From Polyodon spathula (lineage: Eukaryota > Chordata > Actinopteri > Acipenseriformes > Polyodontidae), in assembly GCF_017654505.1 (NCBI RefSeq), contig NC_054543.1, forward strand, positions 24,156,339 through 24,220,338: DNA of 64,000 nucleotides, read 5' to 3'. The notes beneath the pieces are model-generated. The model was given only the letters and a program-made list of their open reading frames with translations. It did no database searches and had not been told where the DNA came from. The number at the start of each line of letters is the position of its first letter. Position 1 is the stretch's first letter. Position numbers and translations under genes: made by a program. This document shows positions 33,841 to 45,639 of this stretch, in pieces.

Positions 33841-35556
33841 TGGTTGGAAATCTCATTCTGACAAGCAACAGGGAGGCTTGTCAGAAACTAAAGCCATGTG
33901 TCAACTTTCCTAAAAGGAAACATGGCTGTTGCTAGCCAGTGCTTATTTTGGATACCATCTGATAAGATGTTTCTTTTCAAGATGGAAAGACAGATATGTT
34001 ATCAAGGAACTAGACCCAGCATTATTGCCTTTTATGGCTTTGCAAAACAACACTAATGGGAATAAATTGAAAAGACTAAAATTAAAGTTAGAAAAATATT
34101 ACATTATTCTTTTGTACATCCTGACATGATGGAAGACACCATCTCCATCTTTCCAATTTGTAGAACTTTTGCATGGAGGGCAGATTTTCTTTCCCTCTAG
34201 ACATATTGAAATAGATCTCCTATTGAGTGATGAGTTAATAATATTGACAGCAAAATACACCTACTAACCTCTAGTACTAACGTCTTGACTAAGCAGTCCT
34301 TGTCCAGTCCTTGCCTTTTCATAGAATTGAATAGGCAGAAATTCCAAGCTATTACACTATGTACAGGCTATATCATCAATTTGCATGCATCATTATAAGA
34401 GTCAGCCACATCTATCAAAACATCTACAGTACAGTGAATCAAGTTACTGCCTGAGTTTCTGCCAATACACAGTTGCTGTTCTAGATTGCAGTACATACTA
34501 TACAGACACTTTGCTGATCTCAAGCCTAGATGGTGAACGAGAAGTTGGATTGGGAGAGCTTGACCAGTATGATACACAATTAACTTCTGTAAATGACCAG
34601 TAAAGTGGCAATGACATCCAATGACTTTGCTACAATACTGAGAAAAATAAACAAAATGTTTAAGAGTTAAGCCATTAAAAACAAGAATTAACTATTATAT
34701 GAATGAAGTAAAAACAAATGTGCTATTCTTGTTGGGTTCATGGCCAGTACTGCATGTATATAATGTACTATTGATATGAGTAATGCAAAGGTCAAATGTA
34801 TGTATGCAGCTCTTTAGACTATCCTATTGATTAAAAATGTCATTATGTCATTTTGAACATACGATTCTGAAAATATCACTTGCCTAAAGAGACGACACAC
34901 GGACTGTAATACAGTACATACTTTTAAATCTGGTACATATTGTAGCAGTATGTAAAAATCCCCCATTACGACCCAAAAGCAAAATTTTAACGAAATGGTT
35001 ACCCATGCACAGAACTGCGTACAATGTAAAAGGCAATGCAATTTAGTAAAAGATAAAAAAAACACAGTTTCCACCATTAAAACAGTATCCGGTCAATTTT
35101 CAAAATTGCAGAATATAGTGCTCGATAAGGCCCTAATATCACAGTTCACTTGCAAATGAAAATACACAAAAACAACTACAAAAAATGCATCACAGTATCT
35201 AAAACTGATTAATAATTAACCGTTACATTATTACAGCTTGTCTTGTTCTCTTTGTTTTGGCTGCATTTTTGAAAGGTGAAACTGGAACTGTGTAACTGCA
35301 CAATAAAAAGAGAGATTTGGCTTGCAAGAAAAAAAAAAAATACGAGTTCTGACGGATAGTCTAATAAATTGTAACAGTGAGGAGATGGACTTATGTATCA
35401 GAAATCTGGCAACGAAGTCTAAAAACGTATGTGATGGGTAAATGCATTAATTTCTTGCATATACAGTATAATGGGAATTGATTTGCTTCTTAATACAAGG
35501 ATGGTAAAATGCGACTGACATGTATCTGAGTGTCGTATATCCGAGTGCTGACTGTA
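33841..35556. other. No gene recognised
   Basis: AT-rich DNA with short chance ORFs on both strands and an A-run near 35,330-35,341. No repeat family was identified. Confidence 0.4.
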
Positions 35557-37036
35557 CAGAACCGTGAAAAAGTATTTGCCCCTTTCTGATTTTCTGCATT
35601 TTTGCATATTTTTGACATTGAATGTTATCAGATCTTCAACCAAAATTGAATATTAGATAAAGAGGATCGTGAGTGAACAAATAACACAAAATGTTGATAC
35701 TTATTTCATTTATTTATTAAAGAAAGTTATGCAACACCCAATGCCCCTGTGTGAAAAAGTAATCACCCTCTTAGACTCAATAACTGGGTATGCCACCTTC
35801 AGCAGCAATAACTGCAACCAAACGCTTCCTGTAGTTGTTGATCAGTCTCTCACAGTGCCATGGAGGAATTTTGGCCCGCTCCTTCATGCAGAAGTGCTTC
35901 AACTTAATGACATTTGTGGGTTTTTGAGCATAAACTGCTTGTTTCAGGTCCTGCCACAATATCTCAATGGGGTTTAGGTCTGGACTTTGACTAGACCTTT
36001 CCAAAACTTTAAATTTCTTGTTCTTCAACCATTCTTATGTAGACTTGCTTGTGTGTTTGGGATCATTGTCTTGCTGCATGACCCAGCTGTGCTTCAGCTC
36101 CAGCTCATGGACTGATGGCCTGACATTCTCCTACAGAATTCTCTGATACAGAGCAGAATTCATGGTTCCTTCAATGACGGCAAGTTGTCCAGGTCATGAT
36201 GCAGCAAAGCATCCCCAAATCATGACACTACCACCAGTGCTTGACCGTTGGTATGAGGTTCTTACTGTGGAATGCAGTGTTTGGTTTTCGCCAGACATAA
36301 CAGGGCCCATGTTGGCCAAAAAGTTCCACTTTTGACTCATATGTCCATATAAACATTGTTCCAAAACTCTTGAGGATCATCCAGGTGCGGTTTGGCAAAT
36401 TTGAGACGAGCATTCATGTTCTTCTTAGTGAACAGCGGTTTCCGCCTTGCTACTCTGCCATTAATCCCAGTTTATGCCTTGCTCTTGGAGAGATTTTGGC
36501 AGGACGGCCACTCCTGGGAAGATTCACTGCTGTCCCAAACTTTATCCATTTGGACAATATGGCTCTGACTGTGGTTTGGTGGAGCCCCAGACCCTTAGAA
36601 ATGGCTTTGTAACTCTTTCCAGACTGATAGGCATTAACAACTTTTTTTTTTTTTTTTTTTTTTGGAGGTCTTCAGGAATTTCTTTTGATTGTGGCATGAT
36701 GTGCCTTAGAACCTGTGTGCTGACAACTTTACTCTGATGGTAAGGGCCAAAGTTAATCAGATTTATATTGGGCAGGTCTGGCCCAAATCAAGCCTGATTG
36801 TTAACCAAAATATTCAAACAGCTAGGGGGCAATAACTTTTACACACCTGAAGATTGCATGTTTGATTGCCTTGAACACCAAACAAATGAAAGAAGCACCA
36901 AATTTGGTGTCATTTTTTCTCTCAGACTCCCTCTATATACTACTACAACCCACAAAAAGATCTGACCTAACTCAATGTGAAAAATGTGCAAAAATGCAGA
37001 AAATCAGACAGGGGCAACTACTTTTTTACGGCACTG
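35557..37036 (-). mobile_element. Tc1-type transposon (family C), full length
   Basis: Bounded by TA at 35555-35556 and 37037-37038, with inverted ends CAGAACCGTGAAAAAGTATTTGCCCC on the left and GGGGCAACTACTTTTTTACGGCACTG on the right. Length is 1,480 bp. Family C differs from A and B in its ends but is related in transposase. A poly(T) expansion of about 22 bp lies inside the gene at about 36,642-36,663. Confidence 0.92.
35777..36697 (-). pseudogene. Tc1-type transposase (family C)
   Basis: The probable start is the minus-strand ATG at 36697. The first codons run into a poly(A) tract on the coding strand that has expanded and disturbs the frame. The helix-turn-helix region follows (SYKAISKGLGLHQTTVRAIL near 36.56-36.62 kb). 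In the catalytic domain the usual WTDESK box reads WTYESK (near 36.33 kb), so the first catalytic Asp is replaced by Tyr. QQDNDPKH (near 36.07 kb) and DLNPIEILWQDL (near 35.95 kb) keep the other two acids. Frameshifts and stops lie between. Loss of the first Asp alone would abolish transposition. Confidence 0.9.
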
Positions 37037-39382
37037 TACATTTGTGCTTGACATGTCACATGGTGCTCGGTACCACAAAGCCACTGGGAGCCAAAGCCAG
37101 GAATACTATAGAGGCAAACAAGCAACGATGTATTCACAAGCTGCTGCAGTGTCACTAGAAAACCACTCACAATAGCACTGTGGTTCTTCTCCAATAACCT
37201 TGGAGTGCCTCCAGAGGCAACACTGTTCTAACAAAGTGATACCCCACAAGATTAAAGCTGTCATCTTCTGGAGCATGGAACGTATCCTGTTCTAGGCCTG
37301 AGAAAAACATTTTAAAAACTGTGCTGAACTGAATTCTTTAAGTGAGGGAGTCCTGCTGCTAGTACAAACTTTCAAAGCAGCAACTAATGCAGAACAGTGT
37401 TGCTGCAGGGCCCATGTCTCATACCAATTTGTTCTCACACTTGAGCTTTCTCTGTAAAGAGCTGCCTAAATCGATGGGAGAAGTACAAGGATTTTCAGAG
37501 GATATGCCACATTGCCACATTGCATTTCCACTAACTGCACATTTGAGAGTCATTGCTAAATACAAAACAAGTGAAGCTGCTGGCCTTCTAAGCAAGTCAT
37601 TTCTTTTAATAACTGGTCAACAATTCACTGATTGATGTACTGGAAATTCCAGCAGCTGCTGGTTTGCTGGTTATAAGCAAAAGATGTTTAGAAAAAACAT
37701 TGCAGAGAAGTTTTCATTCTGTCAAGACCTCTGAAAGAGCAACTGGGTTTGAGTTAACTAATGTATTCTTCTTCATGTTTAGACACATTTCTGTATCTGT
37801 TTTAGTTATCATATCCAAATGATGTTTAAAGCACACCTTTGAACTTGCTAGAACATCTCCAAAGAGATCTGGTATACCACAGAGTAGCTATTAAACTTCC
37901 CCCCTACAACACTGCCTCTAGTTGATGTAAGAAAAACCACATGTGCTCTATGAAGTATTTCTTACATCCACTATAGGCAGAATGTTGCAGGGGGGATGGT
38001 TAATGTTTACACTCTGCTTTACCAGAAATACAGCACAGAAAAAAACAGGTGTTTCTTACGTCTATTGAAGTTCTGTGAAAACAGCAAGAACATTAACATA
38101 CATTACTGTAGTTATATAACTGGTATTTTATACTCCTACTAAGTTACTCTTTAAGATCAGTCTTATTTGCTTTTATAAAACTTCTAAACTGGCATTTCAT
38201 TCAAAGTGATACATGGTCAGCTCTACAATACTGCATGCCTAATATGCCTAACATGATATTGAGTATTCCAAGTGCCATAAAGCACATTCAAATATAAAAT
38301 AAACCAAAACAAAATGTATTTATTGGCATTGCTATTTAATATATTCTATTAATAAATACATTTTTTGAGGGGTTCTTTTAACTTTTTTGAGGGGTTCTTT
38401 TAATCTTTGTAACTAAATATACGCAAGCTTTTAAACAGGAAGTTTCACATGCGAAGATAGTTGAATCTACACCAGTGAGAGGCGTGCATAAAATAACAGG
38501 CACAAACCGAAGTCGTAAATCAGCCAAAAATTATGATACATCAAGGGTAAGCACAAAACTTTGATATTATAATGAGATTCATATATTTTCATACTAAAGT
38601 ACTTTGAAACAAACAGTCGTAACTAAACTACCACAGTAGGGATGAGTCACGGGAGTGAAAATGACTTTAATACTTTGCATGTAGGTCTTCAAAGTCACAA
38701 AAACCTACGAAAAGTCAAGATACAAAAGAAAAATCAATGATACGTAGAGCCCACTGTGTGTAGAGTAGGTTGACTAGACATTAAGTGATACCCACAAGAT
38801 GAAGTCATCTTCTGGGGTATGGAGCGCATTGTGTTCTAAGCGTGAGAAAACCATTTTAGAAACACTTCAGCCACAGCAACCCTTCAGGAAAAGGTAGATT
38901 TAAAAACTCAGAGCCACTCACCATTAAATAGTAAGAGAAATATTAACAACATTTGGAGACTTACTCTTTGATCTTTTGTTTCGATTACTTATTTCCCTTG
39001 CTACAGATTCAGAAGTAATGCCATGTGCCATTTTATGCTCATGTAATTTCTATAAAGTTCATGAACTAGATTGTGAACTTTTGAGCTTATTCATTCTGTT
39101 ACACTTATTTTATATTTTGCGGGGTCAGTAGGTATTAAAAAGCCATTGTCTCTCTTGGAGATTGCTGTCAAATTAAGGCAACAACATAACGTAATATGTT
39201 CAGTTTCATCAACCTGCAAGTGAATTGTAAACTGCTTTTGTTCCATTCAAGTACAAATATTTAGTGTCCTTTTTCAAGCAGCTGAGCTGACAGACAGCTG
39301 CTATCTGTCTTTCTGGTTATCTTTTGGGAGTGGCCTTTTGCCAGTTAACTGCCCCAGCCAGTACTGAACCTATCATTAGAGC
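37037..39382. other. No gene recognised
   Basis: AT-rich DNA. A 'GATACCCACAAGATGAAGTCATCTTCTGG' phrase near 38.79 kb resembles 37.24-37.27 kb (GATACCCCACAAGATTAAAG then GTCATCTTCTGG), each followed by GGAACGTATC/GGAGCGCATT and TTCTA. This hints at two copies of an unidentified repeat about 1.55 kb apart. A short direct repeat, TTTTTTGAGGGGTTCTTTTAA, occurs twice at 38.36-38.40 kb. No coding content. Confidence 0.4.
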
Positions 39383-39724
39383 AGGGGTTCTCAAACCTCA
39401 GCCCATGGCTCGCATATGGCCTAGTATAGGCTTTTGCCTATCAAGCTACTTATCTTTCAAGTCAGTTAAAAAAAACAAAACAATACCTCATTTTTGTTTT
39501 CAGATCACGTGGTAACTGTAGAATACACAGGAACACACCAGGGGTGATTTTATGACACAAGAAGCGAAGCTTCCTTGAAACCCTCTTTCATGGCTTCTAT
39601 TTAGACTCTCCCAGCAAGATGCTCCAAAATTCAAATACACACCGACTCAGTTCATTGCTCAGGAATATATTTTGACAAGGGCTACTATGCTTTTTAAATA
39701 CAGGTTTTCATAATTGATATATTT

Positions 39725-40210
39725 AAGTCATAAGAACATAAAAAAGTTTACAAACGAGAGGAGGCCATTCGGCCCATCTTGCTCGTTTGGTTGTTAGTAG
39801 CTTATTGATCCCAGAATCTCATCAAGCAGCTTCTTGAAGGATCCCAGGGTGTCAGCTTCAACAACATTACTGGGGAGTTGATTCCAGACCCATACAATTC
39901 TCTGTGTAAAATAGTGCCTCCTATTTTCTGTTCTGAATGCCCCTTTATCTAATCTCCATTTGTGACCCCTGGTCCTTGTGTCATTTTTCAGGTCTAAAAA
40001 GTCCCTTGGGTCGACAATGCCAATACCTTTTAGAGATTCAATTATTTAAGCCTGTCTGCATATGACATGCCTTTTAAAAATAATTCTGGTCGCTCTTTCT
40101 AGAACAGCAATATCCTTTTTGTAGCGAGGTGACCAGAACTGAACTCAATATTCTAGATGAGGTCTTACTAATGCATTGTAAAGTTTTAACATTACTTGAT
40201 TTAAATTCAA
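39725..40210 (-). mobile_element. CR1-type LINE, 3' fragment (copy 2, minus)
   Basis: Reverse complement of the CR1 3' end seen at 0-0.75 kb and 57.5-58.2 kb. The tail repeat (CATAAGAACATAA) is at about 39,732-39,745, followed by the complement of the GGCCGAATGGCC 3' UTR motif and about 430 bp of the ORF2 C-terminus with stops and indels. It lies inside the second hAT, so the CR1 is younger than that hAT. Confidence 0.92.
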
Positions 40211-41285
40211 CACGTTTCACTCTTAATGAGCCGAAAACAGCTTTTAACAAAAATAAACCAACAGAAAGTAATCAGTCAACATTGTGAGTGCTGATAAAAA
40301 GAAAAAGTCTGTGAAGCTGCTAAAGAGAACAGAGGTTTGCAGGATGGTTGGGACCTAGAATATTTTGTAATTGAAAATAGCAAGAAAACTTACAACTCCA
40401 CTATGAAATACATTCAAGTGAACTCCGCCAGTATCCATTGAATAGTGACAAGCAAAAACGTAAACTTGACATCATGAAAGCCAGTCTGCAGTTGCAACAA
40501 AAACGTATGAAACATGCTTTGACACAGGGTGAAGAGGTTATACTTGCCAGCTATAAAGTGTGTTGGCTAATTGCATGAAACAAAAAAAGCCTTTACTGAT
40601 GGTGAATTTATGAAAGAGGTTTTTATTGAAGCAATTGATATTTTGCTAGATAACATGAGAGATAAAAATGAGGTGATCTGTAAAATTCATGCCCTACAAT
40701 TCAGCAATGACATGACAACTTGACGCATTACCAATATACCTGATCACATGTCTCACAGTCTGATTGTTGAAATCAAAGCAAACCTGGCTTTTACTATTGC
40801 ATTAGATGAGCCAACTGATAATTGTGATATCGCTCAACTATGTATCTGGGCTTGATGAGTGCACTATAGCTTGGTCTGTCATGAGGAAATGCTGACGATG
40901 TTGGGCATGCACAGGCAAATAAGAAGAGAGGATGTTTACAAAGCAGTCAAAGACTTTTTTCACAAACATAAACTGCCACTTGAAAAACTAATTTCTGTGA
41001 CAACTGATGGTGCCCCGGCAATGGCTGGGAAAAGAAAGGGTGTTTTAGACCTGTTACATGAAGACTTCCAAAATCTGTAGGCCTTTCAATGTATTCTTCA
41101 CCAGGAGGTTCTGTGCTCTAAAGCTGGAGGTGCAAAAATGGCTAATGTCACGACTAAGGTCGTCCTGCAGTCAATCTGATCAGAGCATGATCTCTTTATC
41201 ACGCTGAGTATGGTGACATTCTGCAACATACAGACATACAGTGGCTCAGTCGTGGGTGTGTACTGACGAGATTCTGTGCATTCTT
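40211..41285 (+). pseudogene. hAT transposase (ZBED5/GTF2IRD2-like), decayed
   Basis: Scattered frames give a QQKRMKHALTQGEEVILASYK block (near 40.50-40.56 kb) followed by a WLIA-like stretch, typical of the segment after the BED finger in this family. A 73-codon open frame (40859-41080) carries KLPLEKLISVTTDGAPAMAGK, the hAT catalytic TDGAP box. Further along, QCILHQEVLC (near 41.09-41.12 kb) is the Cys/His part of the insertion domain. Stops are frequent. The domain order matches the hAT at 30.2-31.5 kb, but the two copies are not the same element. Confidence 0.78.
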
Positions 41286-41613
41286 ACCAAAAGTAAAGGG
41301 AAGGGAAATGGCCCGAATTTTACTCTGAGGTACAGCATGTTTCCCTTTCAGTCAATTCAGTGTTCTTGCATACAGCTCTCCTTAGCTCAGCTCCAACACT
41401 GCACATACATGTCAGTTCTACTTCACACTGGACGAATCCTACAACCATTTCCATGACCCCCCTGCTCATTAGTTCCACCAACCAATTTAAACAGGGATGC
41501 CAGATTTCTGCAGAGTTTATAGCCCAAAGTCATTTAAAAAATAGCCCAAACATAGCACAATTATTTGTTTTAACTGAAAGCAAGCTTATTATTAACATAT
41601 AGGCCTGTGCATA

Positions 41614-41645
<32 letters not shown>

Positions 41646-42979
41646 TCAAAAGCTTTCATAAGAAAAGATACCTGGTATAAATTTGATAAAAACTACAAGC
41701 CCCAGTACAGCTCATGCACACGTCACTATCAACAGATTTGTACGGAAGCTCTGAAGGGACAAATCAACATTCATATCAGGCCAGCAACCAAATTACAGTG
41801 TGATGCTAACGCTGGTGCTGTATCTCAAACAATATTGCAAACATGAAAACAGTTCAATCTTTTAAAGTTATACCACCAATCTAACTACATTATCAACCCG
41901 CACGACTCCTTAATGTGTTTTTAAAATAGCCAAATTCCGCGGGAAAACCACGGAATTTTGAATTTAAACCTGGATTCTTACCCAAAATGCATTGGTCAAT
42001 TTCGCTAGTGATTGTGGTTTATGTAGTTTACTTTAACCTATACCTTCTAAATTCAGTTTTTTAAAAGCAGAGCAACTTTAATATTCAATACATCGTTGCA
42101 GTATCAGACAATTTATCTTTGTATAAATTACAATATATATATATATATTAAAATCCAGGGTTAGGCATGGGATGATTGCTGTCATTACCAATAAGTCAAT
42201 ATGGGAAAAAGTAAAGAGCTATCTGAATTATTATATTACTTCAATTTGGCACTGCAGCATTTATTTTAAATTGATCAAAATGACTGCGGCGCTTAAAAGA
42301 GGGTGGCCTTTATACGAGGGTGACCTTCATTAATAATACTACAATATTCAAATGCTACAATATTTTATTACATGATTTATGACATTTTAGAAGTTTTGTG
42401 GTTGCTTATTTTCTGTAATACGGTAGCCTACCTGTATGTAGCAGTGTGTGTGTGTGGCTAACCTACTTTGACTACAGTACACTTATTGGTGACAGTTACC
42501 AAGAGCGTATTAGGTGGGGGTTGGAAGGTCAGGGGAGTAACTGTACCAGCGAATCAGGAGTGTGTATTGGTTGTTAAGGGGCGTGACAATGCTGGTGTGG
42601 CAGTTAAATCCAAGAGTGTGACATAGATGTTTTTTCTGCACCAAAAATTACCTCAGAATATCAGTTTGATTTCTGTAAAAACTACAATATATCCTACTCC
42701 GTTATTTTTTCTCACTTGCTTGTTTGTAATTTCTCTGCAAGAGAAACCAAAACTAAATCTTCTCATAGATAGTAAGCATATTGTTTTTATTTGTACAGGA
42801 ATTACAATTGAACTAAAAACAAAACAACAAAACCACAAATAAGAACTTCAGAAGGACTGCTTTCTGTACATTGTTTATCTTGCATTTTCTTTCAGAACTG
42901 TACTACTGTACTACCATAAAATAAAATGTGCTTACTATTCCATTTCAACCATAGGTTGAGTATTGCATGGTGAAGGTCT
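41286..42979. other. No gene recognised; includes a 26-bp poly(A)
   Basis: A poly(A) run at about 41,619-41,644 follows 41.45-41.62 kb and could mark a retroposed fragment, but I recognise no source. AATAGCC-containing phrases occur at 41.54 kb and 41.93 kb. The rest is unassigned AT-rich DNA. Confidence 0.35.
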
Positions 42980-43320
42980 CAATGGTCTCAGGCCAAAGAA
43001 AAAGCCACTCTAGGAAAACATCACAAGAACAATCGCTTAAAGTTTACAAAACGGCATTTGAATGATGAATAGGAGTTCTGGTCAAAGGTTTGTGGAATGA
43101 TGAAAAAAAAATCAAACAATCAAGTCACGTTGATCTTTGGAGAAAGTCCGGTGAGACGTACAAAGAAAAGATCAATATACTTACTGTCAAGCATGGAAGT
43201 GGTAATATCCATATATGGGGCTGTTTTTCCTCTATTGAAATTTAGTTCCAATACATGGTAAAATGGATTCCATAGCATACCAAAAGATATTGGCCAATCA
43301 TCTGAAACTCTCCACTATAA
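42980..43320 (+). pseudogene. Tc1-type transposase fragment (family E)
   Basis: A short internal piece of a Tc1 transposase. Readable blocks are HKNNRLKFTKRHLND (near 43.03-43.07 kb), an FWSKV block with a damaged first catalytic box, VKHGSGNIHIWGCFSSIE (43.19-43.24 kb) and AYQK-ILANHL (near 43.28-43.31 kb). Multiple frame changes. No terminal repeats are attached. It abuts, and probably interrupted, the piggyBac transposase end at 43.32 kb. Confidence 0.75.
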
Positions 43321-43324
43321 AATT

Positions 43325-43700
43325 TGATTAAAGCACAACTGGATGTTTCAACTGTAGCGGACTGCCTTTTCACAACGGGGGCAGACATCAAAAGTTCTGT
43401 TTTTATTGCATTTAGCAACCTGGCATTATCTTGTATTCCGTGTGCCAGTGGGCACAGTGCTGGCTGAAGGCTGAGGGGCATTTGCCAACCAGCTTTCGTG
43501 TCTCTAATCAAAATGTTACTGCCCTAGCTCCAGGGCCAGCTGCAAAATGAAGTCACTCCAAGTGATTGTGTTGCAGGTGAACTCCTTGTACAAAATCAAA
43601 GTGTTGATGGCTGCCAGGTTCAAAACATTATAAAAAAAAAACATTCACAGGCCACCTGCGAGTACAACCTTTGACAGAATACAGCTGTGCCATTTGAAAA
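43325..43700 (-). pseudogene. piggyBac transposase C-terminal part
   Basis: Minus-strand reading: SVKGCTRRWPVNVFF (near 43.66-43.69 kb), then in another frame LNLAAINTLILYKEF and FILQLALEL (43.52-43.62 kb), then the Cys-rich end CQVAKCNKNRTFDVCPRCEK (near 43.37-43.42 kb). These are the characteristic last blocks of piggyBac-family transposases (PGBD-like), which cut and paste at TTAA. The catalytic Asp region is not present. At least two frame changes and a stop are visible. The longer ORF over the same place in another frame is spurious. Confidence 0.82.
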
Positions 43701-43872
43701 ATCTCAGGGTGGCGTAGTCATTCTGCATGAGGAGTGAAGTGGTGTGCAGATGGACAGTTATAAACTTGCGAGCTGATGCAGAGGACAGGCAGACAAGAAA
43801 AAAAATATCGTATCTATATCACACTGTATTGTGATTCGATGTATATATTTTGTGACAACTGCTAATAAAATA

Positions 43873-43924
<52 letters not shown>
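43873..43924. repeat. (TAA)n microsatellite
   Basis: About 17 TAA units inside the piggyBac remnant. The poly-Leu ORF on the minus strand is an artefact. Confidence 0.95.
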
Positions 43925-44279
43925 TGTGTAGAATGATGTTCATTAGTGTTTCAACAATACATTCTTTCACAGTGACTTTGATTTTATTACAAAGCCCAGA
44001 CTAAATTGTCGGCTATTTTGTATTCATTTCAATATGCTGCATAATCTGTGGGTCTGGTGGTTGCAGAAGCAAGTGCTTATGACTTATTCATTTTTATGAT
44101 TCTGCAGCTGAAACACTGTATGGGTATTTAATTCAAATATTTAGTAACACTTAAGAACGGACATGCATGAGATATTTACATATGCAGAGATATTTAAATT
44201 TGAATTGCAAAAGTCATTCAAGAAGAGGCTAGGGTGGTGCTAGTGTTAAGGTAACAGGATATACCTTGTAGTGAACTGC

Positions 44280-45420
44280 CCAAAGTGGGGCGGATAAAGG
44301 GTATTTGAGCGATAAACCCTAGTTAAGGCCAATAAGTGCACATACAAACGTGTAAATTTAATGTGCAAAGAAATGAAACCACTTATAAAAGTATACACAC
44401 ACAGAGGAAGTGATTTTTGCTTTCTTAGAACAATATTGGAACATTATATTGGTAGAAAGAAAACAAAAGCAGACACAAAAGAATAGGAAAGATGACTGAA
44501 TGTGGAATGCCCGACTATCTACTGGAGAACACTTTAAAATTGAAGGAAAAGTGTGAGAAAAATGGCTGATCGTGTGATATGAGTCATGTGGCTCAGAAAG
44601 AATGGTTTGTGAAACAAAAGAAAGATGAATTGGAAAAGGCATGTGTAATGATGGGATGTAGAGGTAAAGTATTGCATAAGGCTTACTCGAAAGTTTTGCG
44701 TGTATGTGTCTAAGCATAGTTTGGTTTTGTTTTGTATGGTGTTGGGTGCGTTGTCTGGGGAAAAGGGGAGACCGATCAACTCCAGGATGTCAAAAGACAA
44801 AAATGAGAATGACGAGAATGGCAGTCTATGTGCAGAATAACAATGAACCTGTAATTACAATAGGGCAGCAATGCATAGACAGAAACAAGAAAAAAAATAA
44901 GTTAAACAAGCTAATTGTGTGCGAGCGATGTGACAGACTGTTTACTAGTTAGAAAGACAATATGATTTTACAATGGAAAATTATAAGTAATTGTCTGTTG
45001 AGAATAAAGGTTTGAGAGTGCAAGTCATGCAGTTAGAAACTATGACAAGAACTACTTTGGTTGAAAGGCAATTTTCTGCTACACAGGAATTGGAAATTGG
45101 AAAGGGAAATGCAATGGAAAGGCAACAATTGATAGATTGTCAGAAAAAGATAATTAATTTGGAATCAAGTTTGGAAAATGCTCAGATAGCCTATCAAGAG
45201 CTATGAAAAATAGCAGGCTGACTTACAGATTCAAAGAAAAAGAGCATGACCTTAATTGGGAATATAAAGGCTTTGTTCCTTTAGAAAGAAATCTAGCAAG
45301 TAACAACTGCCAATTGAATAAAATTACTTCTTAGGATATTTAAGTTTATAACCAAAGGAATTTGAATAAAGTTTAAAATATGTTACAAGCAAAGGCAAGT
45401 TACAGGGGAAAATAGCTGTT
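44280..45420 (+). pseudogene. Decayed reading frame with coiled coil; possible retroelement gag
   Basis: Two adjacent frames look more protein-like than their neighbours. One runs from about 44.52 to 44.70 kb with charged Lys/Glu-rich content (QKEWFVKQKKDELEKACVMM). The other is open at 44991-45206 (71 codons), with regular Leu/Ile/Val spacing (QLIDCQKKIINLESSLENAQ) that predicts a coiled coil. In between, a CERC motif occurs near 44.92-44.94 kb. The arrangement would suit a gag-like gene of an LTR element or an old endogenous retrovirus, but no capsid major-homology motif or zinc knuckle is evident. Function is not assigned. Confidence 0.3.
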
Positions 45421-45460
45421 TTCTGTTAAGAGAATGCTGGTTGGTATTAGGAGAAAGATG

Positions 45461-45463
<3 letters not shown>

Positions 45464-45517
<54 letters not shown>
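45464..45517. repeat. (AG)n microsatellite
   Basis: About 27 AG units. The poly(Ser-Leu) frame on the minus strand is an artefact. Confidence 0.95.
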
Positions 45518-45523
<6 letters not shown>

Positions 45524-45639
45524 ATGTGGAGGTCAGTGTTACACACTGTGTTGGAATAAATTTTTAGAAAGAAAACAAATGTTTTTGGAGACCTGTACAT
45601 CTGAAACACCATGAAAACTAATTATGCGTAAAGGTAACT

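Larger units (their letters stand above)
39383..41285 (+). mobile_element. Second hAT transposon (ZBED5/GTF2IRD2-like), interrupted
   Basis: Starts with CAGGGGTTCTCAAACCTCAG preceded by CATTAGAG, which again fits nnnTAnnn. A minus-strand CR1 fragment occupies 39,725-40,210. hAT coding sequence resumes at about 40.21 kb and ends near 41.28 kb without a recognisable 3' terminus. Confidence 0.72.
43320..44245 (-). mobile_element. piggyBac transposon remnant, minus strand
   Basis: The high-coordinate end is marked by GCTAGTG (44239-44245) followed by TTAA at 44246-44249, which on the minus strand is TTAA-CACTAGC, close to the CACTAGAAC end of the MITE at 54.67 kb. The 180 bp inside this end match the MITE's right part in order (GAAACACTGTATGGGTATTTAAT; ATGCAGAGATATTTAAATTTG). 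C-terminal transposase sequence lies at 43.32-43.70 kb. A (TAA)n tract sits in between. The other end is missing. Confidence 0.75.

Noticed and set aside
41460..41960. A hAT MITE between AACAGGGATGCCAGA (about 41.49 kb) and AAACCTGG (about 41.97 kb)
   Set aside because: The two supposed ends do not form a convincing inverted repeat and no target duplication is visible.
43242..43511. 89-codon minus-strand ORF over the piggyBac region
   Set aside because: The family-like piggyBac blocks are in a different minus-strand frame, so this ORF is a shadow, and its last part runs into Tc1 sequence.
43758..43970. Poly-Leu membrane-like ORF
   Set aside because: Produced by translation of the (TAA)n microsatellite.
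45400..45612. Ser-Leu repeat ORF resembling a membrane or low-complexity protein
   Set aside because: Produced by the (AG)n microsatellite on the minus strand.
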